64,000 nt of DNA from assembly GCA_002709075.1 (NCBI GenBank), contig PAPV01000019.1:1-64000 (forward strand). Direction: 5' to 3'. The stretch comes from Rhodospirillaceae bacterium. GTDB taxonomy: Bacteria; Pseudomonadota; Alphaproteobacteria; MPNO01; UBA2964. Below the pieces are notes generated by a model. The model searched no databases and was not told the DNA's origin. It saw only the letters and a program-made list of their open reading frames with translations. The translations under genes and the position numbers were made by a program. How positions within the stretch are numbered: the first letter of the stretch is position 1; the number at the start of each line of letters is the position of its first letter. Below, piece after piece: positions 1-8,379 of this stretch.

Positions 1-1
1 A

Positions 2-889
2 ATAGCGTGGTTGATTGGATTTTCTACTTTTATTTTTGGAAATGAGGAATGGGCTGTAAGACTTTTTTCACCCATAACACACTTATTTATTTCTTTAGTT
101 TTATGGGGAACCGCAAAATTTGCATTTGGATCAAACTCTGGAAAAATTGCAGCTTTAATTTGGATATTTACACCCGCAGCATCCTTGGGTGGATTTATAA
201 TTTCAACTGATACTCCACTATTATTATTTTGGTCTTTATCTTTATTTTTTTTATTCATATCATTAAGACAAAATTCTAGCTTTTCATCTTTATTTGTAGG
301 TATTTTTCTAGGTCTTGCATTTTTATCCAAATATGCAGCTTTGTATTTTTTAATTTTCTTCATTATATGGTGGATAATTTACGACCGAAGTACATTTTTA
401 AGTATTAAAAATATAATAATAATACTTTTTACAAGTTTCTTGATAGCAAGCACAAATTTATATTGGAATTACTTAAATGATTTTGTAACGGTAAGTCACA
501 CAATTTCAAATGCAGATCTTTCAGCAATAACTCTCAACTATAAAAATGTGATTGATTTTTTGTCTTCTCAATTTTTAGTGTTTGGGCCTTTATTATTTTT
601 ATTATATCTTTTAATAATAATAGATAGCTTATTTAAGAACAGAGATATAACTCTTTTATCAATGATTTCTTTTCCTATAATTATTTTAATTACAGTTCAA
701 AGTTTTTTAAAAATTGCAAATGCTAACTGGGCAGTTACTGCTTACGTAGGCGCGACTTTAATCATAAGTTACTACGCAACCTTGACAAGAAATTGCGAAT
801 GTTTTTTTATAGTTAATGATCTTTCTTGCATAACAGACGACCGAACTTTGATATGCGGTTCGGTCGTCTACTTACCGTTGCGTTGTTAA
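2..889 (+). pseudogene. Glycosyltransferase family 39 (ArnT/PMT-like) membrane protein; 5' end off window, 3' end truncated
   Basis: Frame open to window edge; 'NEEWAVRLFSPITHLF', 'STDTPLLLFWSLSLFF', 'ANWAVTAYVGATLIISYY' are GT39-like; homology-like sequence ends near nt ~775 and is followed by an unrelated short tail; very AT-rich. Confidence 0.6.
836..868. repeat. Perfect inverted repeat GACGACCGAAC-(11 nt)-GTTCGGTCGTC
   Basis: Read directly; lies between convergent ORFs 11..889(+) and 886..1260(-); no T-tract. Confidence 0.8.
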
Positions 890-1260
890 AGTCTTTTTCC
901 AAAGTTTTTTAAAGGCTGATAATCTTTTAGTTGGCAAACGTTATCTCCTCCAACCGGTCTCCACCCCATATCCTCAAGACCATCGTGATCAGGATGATCA
1001 AAGATTTTCCATTCCTTCAATTTGTCTAATAGGACTGCCGAACGGAAGCGCTCCAATTCGCGTACATGCAAGCCTTGATAATAATTGAAACTCCACCACT
1101 CATTGGCATGACGCTTAAAATAAATATGTTGTTTAGCTTTACATTCCGGCGGGCCCCAATATCGAATACCGGCAGGAAAAACCCGTTGTCTTGGGATTTT
1201 TCGTTTTGGCGGTCGTTTTTTTCTTGGTGGAAATTTTAAAATATCAGCGACCATATCCAT
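886..1260 (-). CDS. Hypothetical protein (124 aa, basic N-terminus)
   Basis: ORF with coherent composition, on the outer mobile element. Confidence 0.55.
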   Translation of the reverse strand: MDMVADILKFPPRKKRPPKRKIPRQRVFPAGIRYWGPPECKAKQHIYFKRHANEWWSFNYYQGLHVRELERFRSAVLLDKLKEWKIFDHPDHDGLEDMGWRPVGGDNVCQLKDYQPLKNFGKRL

Positions 1261-1305
1261 CCTCCCTTCTCAGGTTGAAGGCGTAAGGTTGTATATCGAT
1301 CGGTG

Positions 1306-1323
1306 TTCTCAACTTTGAGAACG
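1306..1323. promoter_or_regulatory. Operator-like palindrome GTTCTCAA-CT-TTGAGAAC
   Basis: 8-bp perfect arms in the intergenic region upstream of the 886..1260 gene. Confidence 0.5.
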
Positions 1324-1397
1324 CGATTTTCATGCGAGGCATATTAGGTGCTCCTCTCTTTAGTGCTTTAGGCCCAATGCCACGGCGCACAAGCTGA

Positions 1398-1709
1398 AGT
1401 TCAAATGCCGAACCTGTTAAGGTAGGTCAGTCCAATAAAAAAGCCGCCACAGCCAAGCTGGGCGACCCCAACGCTTTAGCTGTATTTCTAAATCGCCCGC
1501 AAGCTGAATTCAAATCGGCGAATTTCTTTCCTAATATTTTACCGGATGAAATCAATATTATCAACAATATGTTTGCTGAAGGTAAAAAAATGAGTAGTCT
1601 TTTTTTAAGAATGATCACTGAAACTTGGATTGTAACCCATGGAAAAGTTCACAGTAACAGCCAAGTTAAAAACGCCAATCATATTTGGAGGCGGTTACTG
1701 TACGCTTGA
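1398..1709 (+). pseudogene. Open frame without start codon upstream of the RAMP gene; possible frameshifted gene beginning at ATG 1333
   Basis: Frame reads SSNAEPVKVGQSNKKAATAKLGDPNALAVFLNRPQAEFKSANFFPNILPDEINIINNMFAEGKKMSSLFLRMI...; ATG-initiated frame 1333..1425 (MRGILGAPLFSALGPMHGAQAEVQ...) is offset by -1 and overlaps it. Confidence 0.3.
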
Positions 1710-2136
1710 TGCGGTGCTCGGTTCCATCCTATTCGAGGAACTGGGAGACGTTGAGGCGGCCCATTCAGCAATCCCATTGCGCTGCACTGATGGGCTTTTT
1801 CACGCTAGTGCGGCGATCATGGAGCCGTTTTATTCCCGCCCGGTGACTTTCGTCGCGAACCTACGAGCAGATCATACTGTCAATCCAGCTCTGCTACAAA
1901 AGAATAAAGCGGGTAACGTTCACAGACGGATGGGGAAAAAAAGGAGGCAAGACTTCGGTGCTGTTTTGAATAAATATTCGTTATATAGTGCTGAAGATGT
2001 CGTGTGGTATGCGGAAGGTGATCGGGAACGCGCGCAAGAACTTCTGACCCCAATAGCTTTTATTGGTAAAAGACGGGGAAGCGGATTTGGAGAGGTAAAG
2101 ATTAAAAAAATAGCCACAGTCACACCCGTACCTTAA
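1639..2136 (+). CDS. RAMP-superfamily protein, Csf3/Cas5/Cas6-like (orphan)
   Basis: N-terminal 'FTVTAKLKTPIIFGGGYCTLDAVLGSILFEE', 'IPLRCTDGLFHASAAI' and a C-terminal glycine-rich loop 'FIGKRRGSGFGEV' as in RAMP proteins; no other cas genes in the window. Confidence 0.55.
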   Translation: MEKFTVTAKLKTPIIFGGGYCTLDAVLGSILFEELGDVEAAHSAIPLRCTDGLFHASAAIMEPFYSRPVTFVANLRADHTVNPALLQKNKAGNVHRRMGKKRRQDFGAVLNKYSLYSAEDVVWYAEGDRERAQELLTPIAFIGKRRGSGFGEVKIKKIATVTPVP

Positions 2137-2160
2137 CGGTACGGGTGTGTGACTATGTGG
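2114..2160. repeat. Long inverted repeat; perfect core CACACCCGTACC-TTAAC-GGTACGGGTGTG (2121..2149)
   Basis: Read directly; 12-bp perfect stem with 5-nt loop containing the RAMP stop codon, extended imperfectly by CCACAGT/TGACTATGTGG. Confidence 0.85.
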
Positions 2161-2185
2161 TGTTAACCTCAATGAAAGGGACGGT

Positions 2186-3991
2186 TCACACAATTGGCCC
2201 CAGAAGGTAACCGTTTTTATCTTTAATTATGTGTTTGTTTTCGACACCGCGGCTTAAAGCCATTTTAACAGCGGAGTCTGTGACAGGGCTGAGGTCGTTC
2301 TCTTTTGAGTATTCTACCACGCAATTAATGATTTCTTTTTGCGATAAAGGCGCTCGATCTCGAAGGATCGCTTTGATACGCTCACCTGCCGGCACTTTTT
2401 GATTGGCCGGGACGGGCACCAATTCGCCCTCAATCTCGCCTGTCAGTTCGTGGGTAACTTCTGTATTTTGAAGTTGAAACTCTAAACTCAAGCTGTCATC
2501 ACCATCTTTCTGTTTTTCCACCGAGACTGTGACAAATCGACTTTCACCTTGTCGCTTTACAAGAAGCATTGTGTCCACGTTTGCTTTAAGTGCAGATGCA
2601 CCTCGAGCACCCCGCGATTGGTCTTTACCAGTATGGGCTACGATCAGCACAAAACACTGCCAAAGGGTCGATAAGTTGTAGGCAATCTCGATGGCAGCTG
2701 CCATCTCGCTATTACTATTTTCATCAATCCCCGGGGTGGCTTTAGATAATGTATCGATAATGACAAGCTCAAACCGCTCTGCGTTAGTTTCCAGCCATTC
2801 GATGTCACTTAAATTTGCGAGAGTGATGCCTTCCCATAACCCAACACCAGTTTGATCTAAATCATAGTAATTTGCTGTAGCAACAAGCCTCCGCCCCATT
2901 CCGCGTCGTCCTTCATGAGCGGTATAAAGTGAACGCCCGAGCTTGGATGAGACACCAGGGTAAAATTCAGCCCCATTGGCGATACACAAAGCGAGGTAGC
3001 CACAGATATAGGATTTAAATGACCCACTGGCTCCACTGATAATCCCAACTCCCACTTCGGGAATGAGGTCTTTGACAAGCCAACTAATTGGCTCAGCAAG
3101 GTACACCTCACGGGGCGTTTCTATAGGACGCCTCTTTGTGTCTCGCTCTTTGGCCTTTTTGGCAAATTTTTGAAGAGCGCTGTCGATCAGATTAGCGAGC
3201 TCTTTATCCGTTTGTTCAATAGTGTAGCCCGATTGGCGAAAGGGCCTGAATAAATGCATCATTTCGCCTTGGGTTAACCCGAGGTTGGCGTAGGATGCCG
3301 CGAGGTCTCGGAGGGGATTATGCCAAGCCTCTCCGCGGATCAGTTGCTCGAGGCGAATTTCATTTTTTGTTAATGGAAGTCCTGAATGCTGTGGTTGATT
3401 GATTGGGAGATCTTCTGAGGAACGACTTGGCAGTGCGCCAGCGCGAGATTGCATAATCCGTTCCCCTTGTTGCAAAAACTCTGTAAGCGCCTGCTCTGAG
3501 ACCAAGGGTAATTGATCGGCGGAAAAATCCAGGAGTTCATCATTGGGCCATTCGTACTCTGATCCCGTCTCAGGATGGATACCGTAGGCAATAAATTGTT
3601 GCCCCTCTCCAAGAATCTCGATGGCACATTCCTGCCCCTCAATGAAGAAGGTGTTACTCTGCCTTTTTTTTAATGCGGAAGGAGCGCGAAACACATACAA
3701 AAATTTTGGCGTTGCCCCAATTCTTTTAGGAGCGGGTCCAAGAAGATCAATCAGGAGCCTTTCAATCTCGGCTGAGGTCGCGGGGTCTCGGACATCAATA
3801 TCGATAGCAATAATGTTTTGAGCTCCGCCACAGAGAACGCCCGTATTCGCTTTAGAAAATTTATCAAAATTTTTTGCCTCATTGGGACGGGTATTCCAAG
3901 CACGAAGGGTAGGGCGTTTTCCGTTCGTTGGCGTGACATCAAAACCTTTTTCAACCAGCAGGGGGGCTTTTTCTTTGTAACTGTTAGACAT
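2186..3991 (-). CDS. Bifunctional primase/polymerase (prim-pol) + RepA-like AAA_25 helicase replication protein
   Basis: N-terminal 'NTGVLCGGAQNIIAIDIDVRDP' prim-pol-like; Walker A 'GIISGASGSFKSY'; 'ELVIIDTLSKATPGIDENSN'; 'VLIVAHTGKDQSRGARGASALKANVDTMLLV'. Confidence 0.85.
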   Translation of the reverse strand: MSNSYKEKAPLLVEKGFDVTPTNGKRPTLRAWNTRPNEAKNFDKFSKANTGVLCGGAQNIIAIDIDVRDPATSAEIERLLIDLLGPAPKRIGATPKFLYVFRAPSALKKRQSNTFFIEGQECAIEILGEGQQFIAYGIHPETGSEYEWPNDELLDFSADQLPLVSEQALTEFLQQGERIMQSRAGALPSRSSEDLPINQPQHSGLPLTKNEIRLEQLIRGEAWHNPLRDLAASYANLGLTQGEMMHLFRPFRQSGYTIEQTDKELANLIDSALQKFAKKAKERDTKRRPIETPREVYLAEPISWLVKDLIPEVGVGIISGASGSFKSYICGYLALCIANGAEFYPGVSSKLGRSLYTAHEGRRGMGRRLVATANYYDLDQTGVGLWEGITLANLSDIEWLETNAERFELVIIDTLSKATPGIDENSNSEMAAAIEIAYNLSTLWQCFVLIVAHTGKDQSRGARGASALKANVDTMLLVKRQGESRFVTVSVEKQKDGDDSLSLEFQLQNTEVTHELTGEIEGELVPVPANQKVPAGERIKAILRDRAPLSQKEIINCVVEYSKENDLSPVTDSAVKMALSRGVENKHIIKDKNGYLLGPIV

Positions 3992-3995
3992 TATG

Positions 3996-4304
3996 CTACT
4001 CTCCCGTCTGCCCGGAGATTACCGGCATATAGAAGTACCCAGTCTTTAAATGTGAAGGGGGGGCTGACAGAAAGGCCAGGGCCTCAACGAAAAGGTCCTC
4101 TCTGTTGAACAGCCCAAACTCTGCAACTGCGACGGCCAAGGCTTGTTTATTGGAAGTAATGAAACGCATTGCCTTGACTTTTGGCATCGGCGAAAGCGTA
4201 ACTTTCTGACACAAAACCCATTGCAGCTCATCAGCTCCAATGAACCAATCAGGGGTGATGTCGAGTTGAAAGTTTAAGAGTGATGCTGATATAAATGACT
4301 TCAT
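3996..4304 (-). CDS. Hypothetical protein
   Basis: 102-aa ORF immediately upstream of the replication gene, same strand. Confidence 0.5.
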   Translation of the reverse strand: MKSFISASLLNFQLDITPDWFIGADELQWVLCQKVTLSPMPKVKAMRFITSNKQALAVAVAEFGLFNREDLFVEALAFLSAPPSHLKTGYFYMPVISGQTGE

Positions 4305-4436
4305 AAAGGAGCCCTCCTTTGTTAAAAGTGAGCTCTTATTTATTACGACAAGACCTACTAGCTCCAGAATCGTCAGTCCGAGAAACGGATCAGAAAATCA
4401 TCTAAGTATATGAAATAACTGTGTAAAATAGATTAA

Positions 4437-4880
4437 TTATTCCACGGCACCGGACGTTCTGGATCTTAAAACAAACTCGTCATAATCCTTGCAAATTCTT
4501 GAGATTGTTATTTCACTAGCTTTGAAACTTCTTCCAGTAAGTTCCCGCGATATTGTCTGAATAATTTGGCGTTTGGAAAAAACACCTTTTTTCTCATAAA
4601 ATTTTTTATGGTGCACGCCTGCTAGTCTGAGCCGTTTTTTGTGTGCGGCGATTGCAGCAATTTTATCTATGCCATTCCCTCTGTCCGCACTGATCCTATC
4701 AAGGGACTCTTGAATTACTCGGGCATACTTACTCCCTGAAAAAATTCTTCTCTTGGCATCTTTCTTGGCCGACTCCCGAGCTATTTCGCTGACCTTGATC
4801 CCAATAAGCAAGCGATCCATTCTAGATAGCCTTTTTAGCCCACTGTTCGGTTTTCGAACTTTCGGTCCGGGTTTTACCAT
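4437..4880 (-). CDS. Hypothetical protein (basic, 147 aa)
   Basis: ORF between integrase 3' half and replication genes, same strand. Confidence 0.55.
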   Translation of the reverse strand: MVKPGPKVRKPNSGLKRLSRMDRLLIGIKVSEIARESAKKDAKRRIFSGSKYARVIQESLDRISADRGNGIDKIAAIAAHKKRLRLAGVHHKKFYEKKGVFSKRQIIQTISRELTGRSFKASEITISRICKDYDEFVLRSRTSGAVE

Positions 4881-4943
4881 ACAAGTTACTCAGACTTAAA
4901 AATCAAAAGTTTAAACAAAATATTTTATACCCACGCGTCGGAA

Positions 4944-5227
4944 TCAGCGAAGTTTTTTAGCAAGATCTTCTGCTCTAAGATGTGTGTAGCGTTGTAACAT
5001 TCTGAGATCTTTGTGACCTGTAATAGAGGCTACCTCCATCACATTAAGTCCTTTTTCAAAGAACCTTGATGTTGCCTCGTGTCTTAGGTCATGAAAGTGA
5101 AGATCTTCTATTTGTTGTTTTTGAATTAATCTTTTCCAGCAGCTCTGTAATGCGGCTGGTTTTATGGGGAAGACAAAGCCAGAGATGTCTCTTGGCAGGG
5201 TGTTGAGTATTTCTAATGCTTTAGGAG
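4944..5227 (-). pseudogene. Outer-element tyrosine integrase, C-terminal half (interrupted gene)
   Basis: Minus-strand reading PKALEILNTLPRDISGFVFPIKPAALQSCWKRLIQKQQIEDLHFHDLRHEATSRFFEKGLNVMEVASITGHKDLRMLQRYTHLRAEDLAKKLR*; catalytic HxxR and Y motifs; absent from the ORF track because it lacks a start. Confidence 0.9.
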
Positions 5228-5245
5228 GGCAGCGCTCTATCCAGC
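5224..5245 (-). other. Partial tRNA-Arg(CCG) sequence (D-loop to anticodon), left attachment junction
   Basis: Minus strand GCTGGATAGAGCGCTGCCCTCC. Confidence 0.8.
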
Positions 5246-5310
5246 AATATATTGAAAACGCTTAGTTTTTCACAGATTGTTCTATCTGAATTAGTATATC
5301 TGAATAGTCT

Positions 5311-5331
5311 ACTGTGTCAAATCTGTGTCAA
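5311..5331 (+). repeat. 21-bp direct repeat ACTGTGTCAAATCTGTGTCAA, copy 1
   Basis: Identical to 9384..9404; itself contains TGTGTCAA twice. Confidence 0.9.
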
Positions 5332-5341
5332 TTATTGGTTT

Positions 5342-6574
5342 CTATTTTTTCACTGAGTTAAGAAAATGAAGTAAAGAGGTTGCAACTGCGTGACCAAGAT
5401 TAACCGGAACAGCGTTGCCTATCTGTTTATATTGACTTGAGAGACTACCCTCAAAATCCCAAGTGTCAGGAAAGGTTTGAATACGCGCATATTCTCTCAC
5501 GGTTAGAGGTCTTGTTTCGGTTGGATGGCAACGTTCCGTTTGCTTTTGTGCAGGTGCGCATGTGAGTGTAAGACTTGGTTCATCCCAAGATAAACGTCTT
5601 GCCATCCCTGTCTTTCCTCCGCCCAAATGATAACTGCCTTTCATGTATTCGCTCTGAAGTTTGTCGGGTAAATCTCTCCAATACCCGCCTTCTGGCACTT
5701 GTTGCATTATATTTGCCTTACTTTTGGGGTAATTTTGTCCTCCAGATATTGGAACGTCAGAATTATATAACTCGCCAGATTTCAAAGCGTCATTAAGAGT
5801 AAAAATTTTTGGATATTTTTTGGGCCAAAAAAATTCCTCTTCAGTTGCTAAATCCTTTTTTACAGCAACTAAAAATAGTCGTTCTCTTTTTTGCGGAACC
5901 CTGTAAAAAATTGCTTTGAGAATTTTGGGTTCAATAAGTTTATACCCAAGTTCATCTATAATATTTTTAATTGTTTGAAGCGTTCGCCCAGAGTCATGCG
6001 CCGATAATCCACGAACATTTTCTGCAAGAATTACTCTTGGTTGAATTTGCTTGATTGCTCGAGCAAATTCAAAAAATAGTGTCCCCCTTATATCTTCAAA
6101 CCCTAGTTTTTTACCGGCATATGAGAATGCTTGGCAGGGAAACCCACCCGAAAGCAAATCGACTTTCCCTGAGAAATCCCCAAAATCTATATTCCTGATA
6201 TCATCATTAATGACGTTCCAGTTTGGTCTATTTTTTCGAAGGGTTAAACATGCATCTTTATCAATTTCGTTATGGAGTAGTGTCTGAAAACCTGCCATTT
6301 CTAACCCAAGTGCTAACCCTCCAGCGCCAGCAAAAAGTTCCAGTGCAGTGTGGGTTTTCGTGCATTGTTCGATATTTTCTAGATATCCAAGTTTTGTCTC
6401 TCTAAAAAATTCTAACTCTGGAAATCGTCCATATAGTTCATCCAACTCAAAGTATTCAAGTCCTGTAATCTTATCTATTTTTGGGTTTAACAAACCCTTT
6501 TTGACCCTTTGCTCTATGTTTCTTTTTGACACGCCAAGGATGTCTGCAAGTATCTGTTTTGAGAGTGATGTCAT
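5342..6574 (-). CDS. DNA (cytosine-5) methyltransferase with N-terminal HTH-like domain
   Basis: 'ALELFAGAGGLALGLEMAGF', 'GGFPCQAFSYAGKK', 'AENVRG', 'QKRERLFLV', 'QIGNAVPVNLG'; N-terminus 'SKQILADILGVSKRNIEQRVKKGLL'. Confidence 0.95.
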   Translation of the reverse strand: MTSLSKQILADILGVSKRNIEQRVKKGLLNPKIDKITGLEYFELDELYGRFPELEFFRETKLGYLENIEQCTKTHTALELFAGAGGLALGLEMAGFQTLLHNEIDKDACLTLRKNRPNWNVINDDIRNIDFGDFSGKVDLLSGGFPCQAFSYAGKKLGFEDIRGTLFFEFARAIKQIQPRVILAENVRGLSAHDSGRTLQTIKNIIDELGYKLIEPKILKAIFYRVPQKRERLFLVAVKKDLATEEEFFWPKKYPKIFTLNDALKSGELYNSDVPISGGQNYPKSKANIMQQVPEGGYWRDLPDKLQSEYMKGSYHLGGGKTGMARRLSWDEPSLTLTCAPAQKQTERCHPTETRPLTVREYARIQTFPDTWDFEGSLSSQYKQIGNAVPVNLGHAVATSLLHFLNSVKK

Positions 6575-6576
6575 GA

Positions 6577-6589
6577 CAGAAATTTTCTG
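6577..6589. promoter_or_regulatory. Candidate operator CAGAAA-T-TTTCTG in the divergent methyltransferase/endonuclease promoter region
   Basis: 13-nt palindrome directly upstream of the methyltransferase start, between divergent R and M genes. Confidence 0.4.
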
Positions 6590-6651
6590 AAAATAATTTT
6601 GCTGTGTTTTCTTGCCATGCTAACATTCTTATCGGGGTAGAGGAAATACAT

Positions 6652-7386
6652 ATGGAAAATAACGATAGAATTCTTAACCTAGCAGGCAAATGGTTTGTTA
6701 AAACGGTAGTTGCCAGTCATATAAAAAATACAAAAAAATTAATTAGTTATAAAGAATTTAATGTTAATCCTTTTCTAACTCCGTATTTGTCTGTGTTTCT
6801 AAAAGGCGAGTTATCAGAAAGAGGTGTCGCTGAGGCGCTTGTCTTGCCGAGGGCGCTTCAGACTTCTATCGCAACATCATTCGGAACACATATGCAGCAC
6901 TTTATTTCTGAGGTTCTATCAGATGCTTATCCAAGTGTTGTCTCGGGTCTTGATATTGAGTTTGACGACCAATTGGATGGGCGAAAAAAATATTCTCAGG
7001 TAAAGTCAGGCCCTAACACAATTAACGCAGATGATGTTGAAACTATCCATAACCATTTCAACTCCATCAGACAACTTGCCAAGACTAATCGTTTATCCAT
7101 TCAATTAAATGACCTTGTGGTTGGTGTTATTTATGGCAATGAGAGAGAATTGAGTCCGCATTACAAAATACTTCGGGACAAATATAACTATACGGTAGAG
7201 GTGGGAAAGGATTTTTGGGTCAGGGTTACTGGAGATGAACTATTCTTTGAAAAACTAATAGGTGTAATTGTTGAAGAAACAAAATCTCTGGATGTTGAAA
7301 ATATACTTGAGGAAGTGATCGAGGGCCTATCAAAAACCCCCGAAATCAAGTTACTTGTTAACAATCTTAAAATTTCAAAAATCTAA
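6652..7386 (+). CDS. Type II restriction endonuclease, EcoO109I/PmeII-like
   Basis: 'NVNPFLTPYLSVFL', 'GLDIEFDDQLDGRKKYSQVKSGPNTIN', 'DLVVGVIYGNERELSPHYKILRD', 'VGKDFWVRVTGD'; divergent from the methyltransferase; start 6652 preferred over 6604. Confidence 0.75.
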   Translation: MENNDRILNLAGKWFVKTVVASHIKNTKKLISYKEFNVNPFLTPYLSVFLKGELSERGVAEALVLPRALQTSIATSFGTHMQHFISEVLSDAYPSVVSGLDIEFDDQLDGRKKYSQVKSGPNTINADDVETIHNHFNSIRQLAKTNRLSIQLNDLVVGVIYGNERELSPHYKILRDKYNYTVEVGKDFWVRVTGDELFFEKLIGVIVEETKSLDVENILEEVIEGLSKTPEIKLLVNNLKISKI

Positions 7387-7566
7387 TTCTTATAAATAAT
7401 TCCATATCAGTTTCAGTGAGCATGCAAACCCATTGAGAAACAGTAACTCTGGTTCGGAACTTGGTTAGGCATCAAATTTAGATTATGACGCACCAAAGTT
7501 GGATATGGGTGCATAAAGATTTCCAATAGGACAAGGGAGAAATAACCCTTAAGTGATACAGGTAAT

Positions 7567-7827
7567 CATCCAGTCGGTTCTGTTTCACTGCCGTAGTTTT
7601 AGTAGAGTGTAAAGGGATATCGGATTACCCACCCTGCCTATTCGATTAGGTTACTCTGACTGGATGTGTTGACGGACGCAGACGCAGATTTGTTTTCTAG
7701 ACATGCTTTCCCTGTGGAGGGGTTAGTGTGTCTAGAACGCACCGCAGATTAAATATTCTAAAGATTGTTAATTTACATCTAGAGACCATGCATCTTCGGT
7801 GCATTCATCCACCAACGGTGGATGAAT
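7567..7827. ncRNA. Candidate structured non-coding region with several inverted repeats
   Basis: CATCCAGTC(7567-7575)/GACTGGATG(7658-7666); TTCTAGACA(7695-7703)/TGTCTAGAA(7729-7737); ATGCA(7788-7792)/TGCAT(7800-7804); ATTCATCCACC(7803-7813)/GGTGGATGAAT(7817-7827). Confidence 0.4.
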
Positions 7828-8217
7828 TGGTTAACTAAATTTCACCTAAATAGTTCTATGAAAGACATGGTAGAACTAACAAGACTTTTTCTAAATGAGA
7901 CACCAGACAGTGACGATTTAGAACTCTTGAATGAATTCATCGGACTGAGAACTGGTGCAATCGTGATGGGATTAGGAAAAGTTAAACAATATGCAACAAG
8001 ACTAGACCAAGAGATTAATTCACTCAGAGCAGACTTATCAGACCTCAGAAAATCTTCACCAGAAGATGGCCCTCGGAAACTTGCTGATGCATTAGAAACG
8101 ATGGGGAAAATTTTCTGGTTACAAAGAAAGATGGGAATGTATACCGCACTAACTGCTGCCGCGACTGGTGTGGGTGTAGAGAAAACAAATAAGTTACTCA
8201 AGAAACGCGGGAAGTAG
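7822..8217 (+). CDS. Hypothetical protein (annotated start lies inside a perfect hairpin; internal ATG 7858 possible)
   Basis: 131-aa ORF with hydrophilic helical composition. Confidence 0.55.
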   Translation: MNWLTKFHLNSSMKDMVELTRLFLNETPDSDDLELLNEFIGLRTGAIVMGLGKVKQYATRLDQEINSLRADLSDLRKSSPEDGPRKLADALETMGKIFWLQRKMGMYTALTAAATGVGVEKTNKLLKKRGK

Positions 8218-8379
8218 AGGTGCGACTCCTTCATTTGCGGAAAAGAAAACGGAAGATGCATTTTAATAGCGTTCCTTTGTGTTCTAAATCAGGTATCTAT
8301 GGTTTCGTAAAATATTGTTTTCCCTGAATCAAAACTGGGACACCCAGGCAATCTATAAATGCATTTAAGACACCTCTAT

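Noticed and set aside
1427-1618. ORF 1427..1618(-), 63 aa
   Set aside because: The opposite strand has the more protein-like reading.
2114-2160. Possible CRISPR repeat next to the RAMP gene
   Set aside because: Only one copy exists; no repeat-spacer periodicity was seen here or elsewhere, so no CRISPR array is called.
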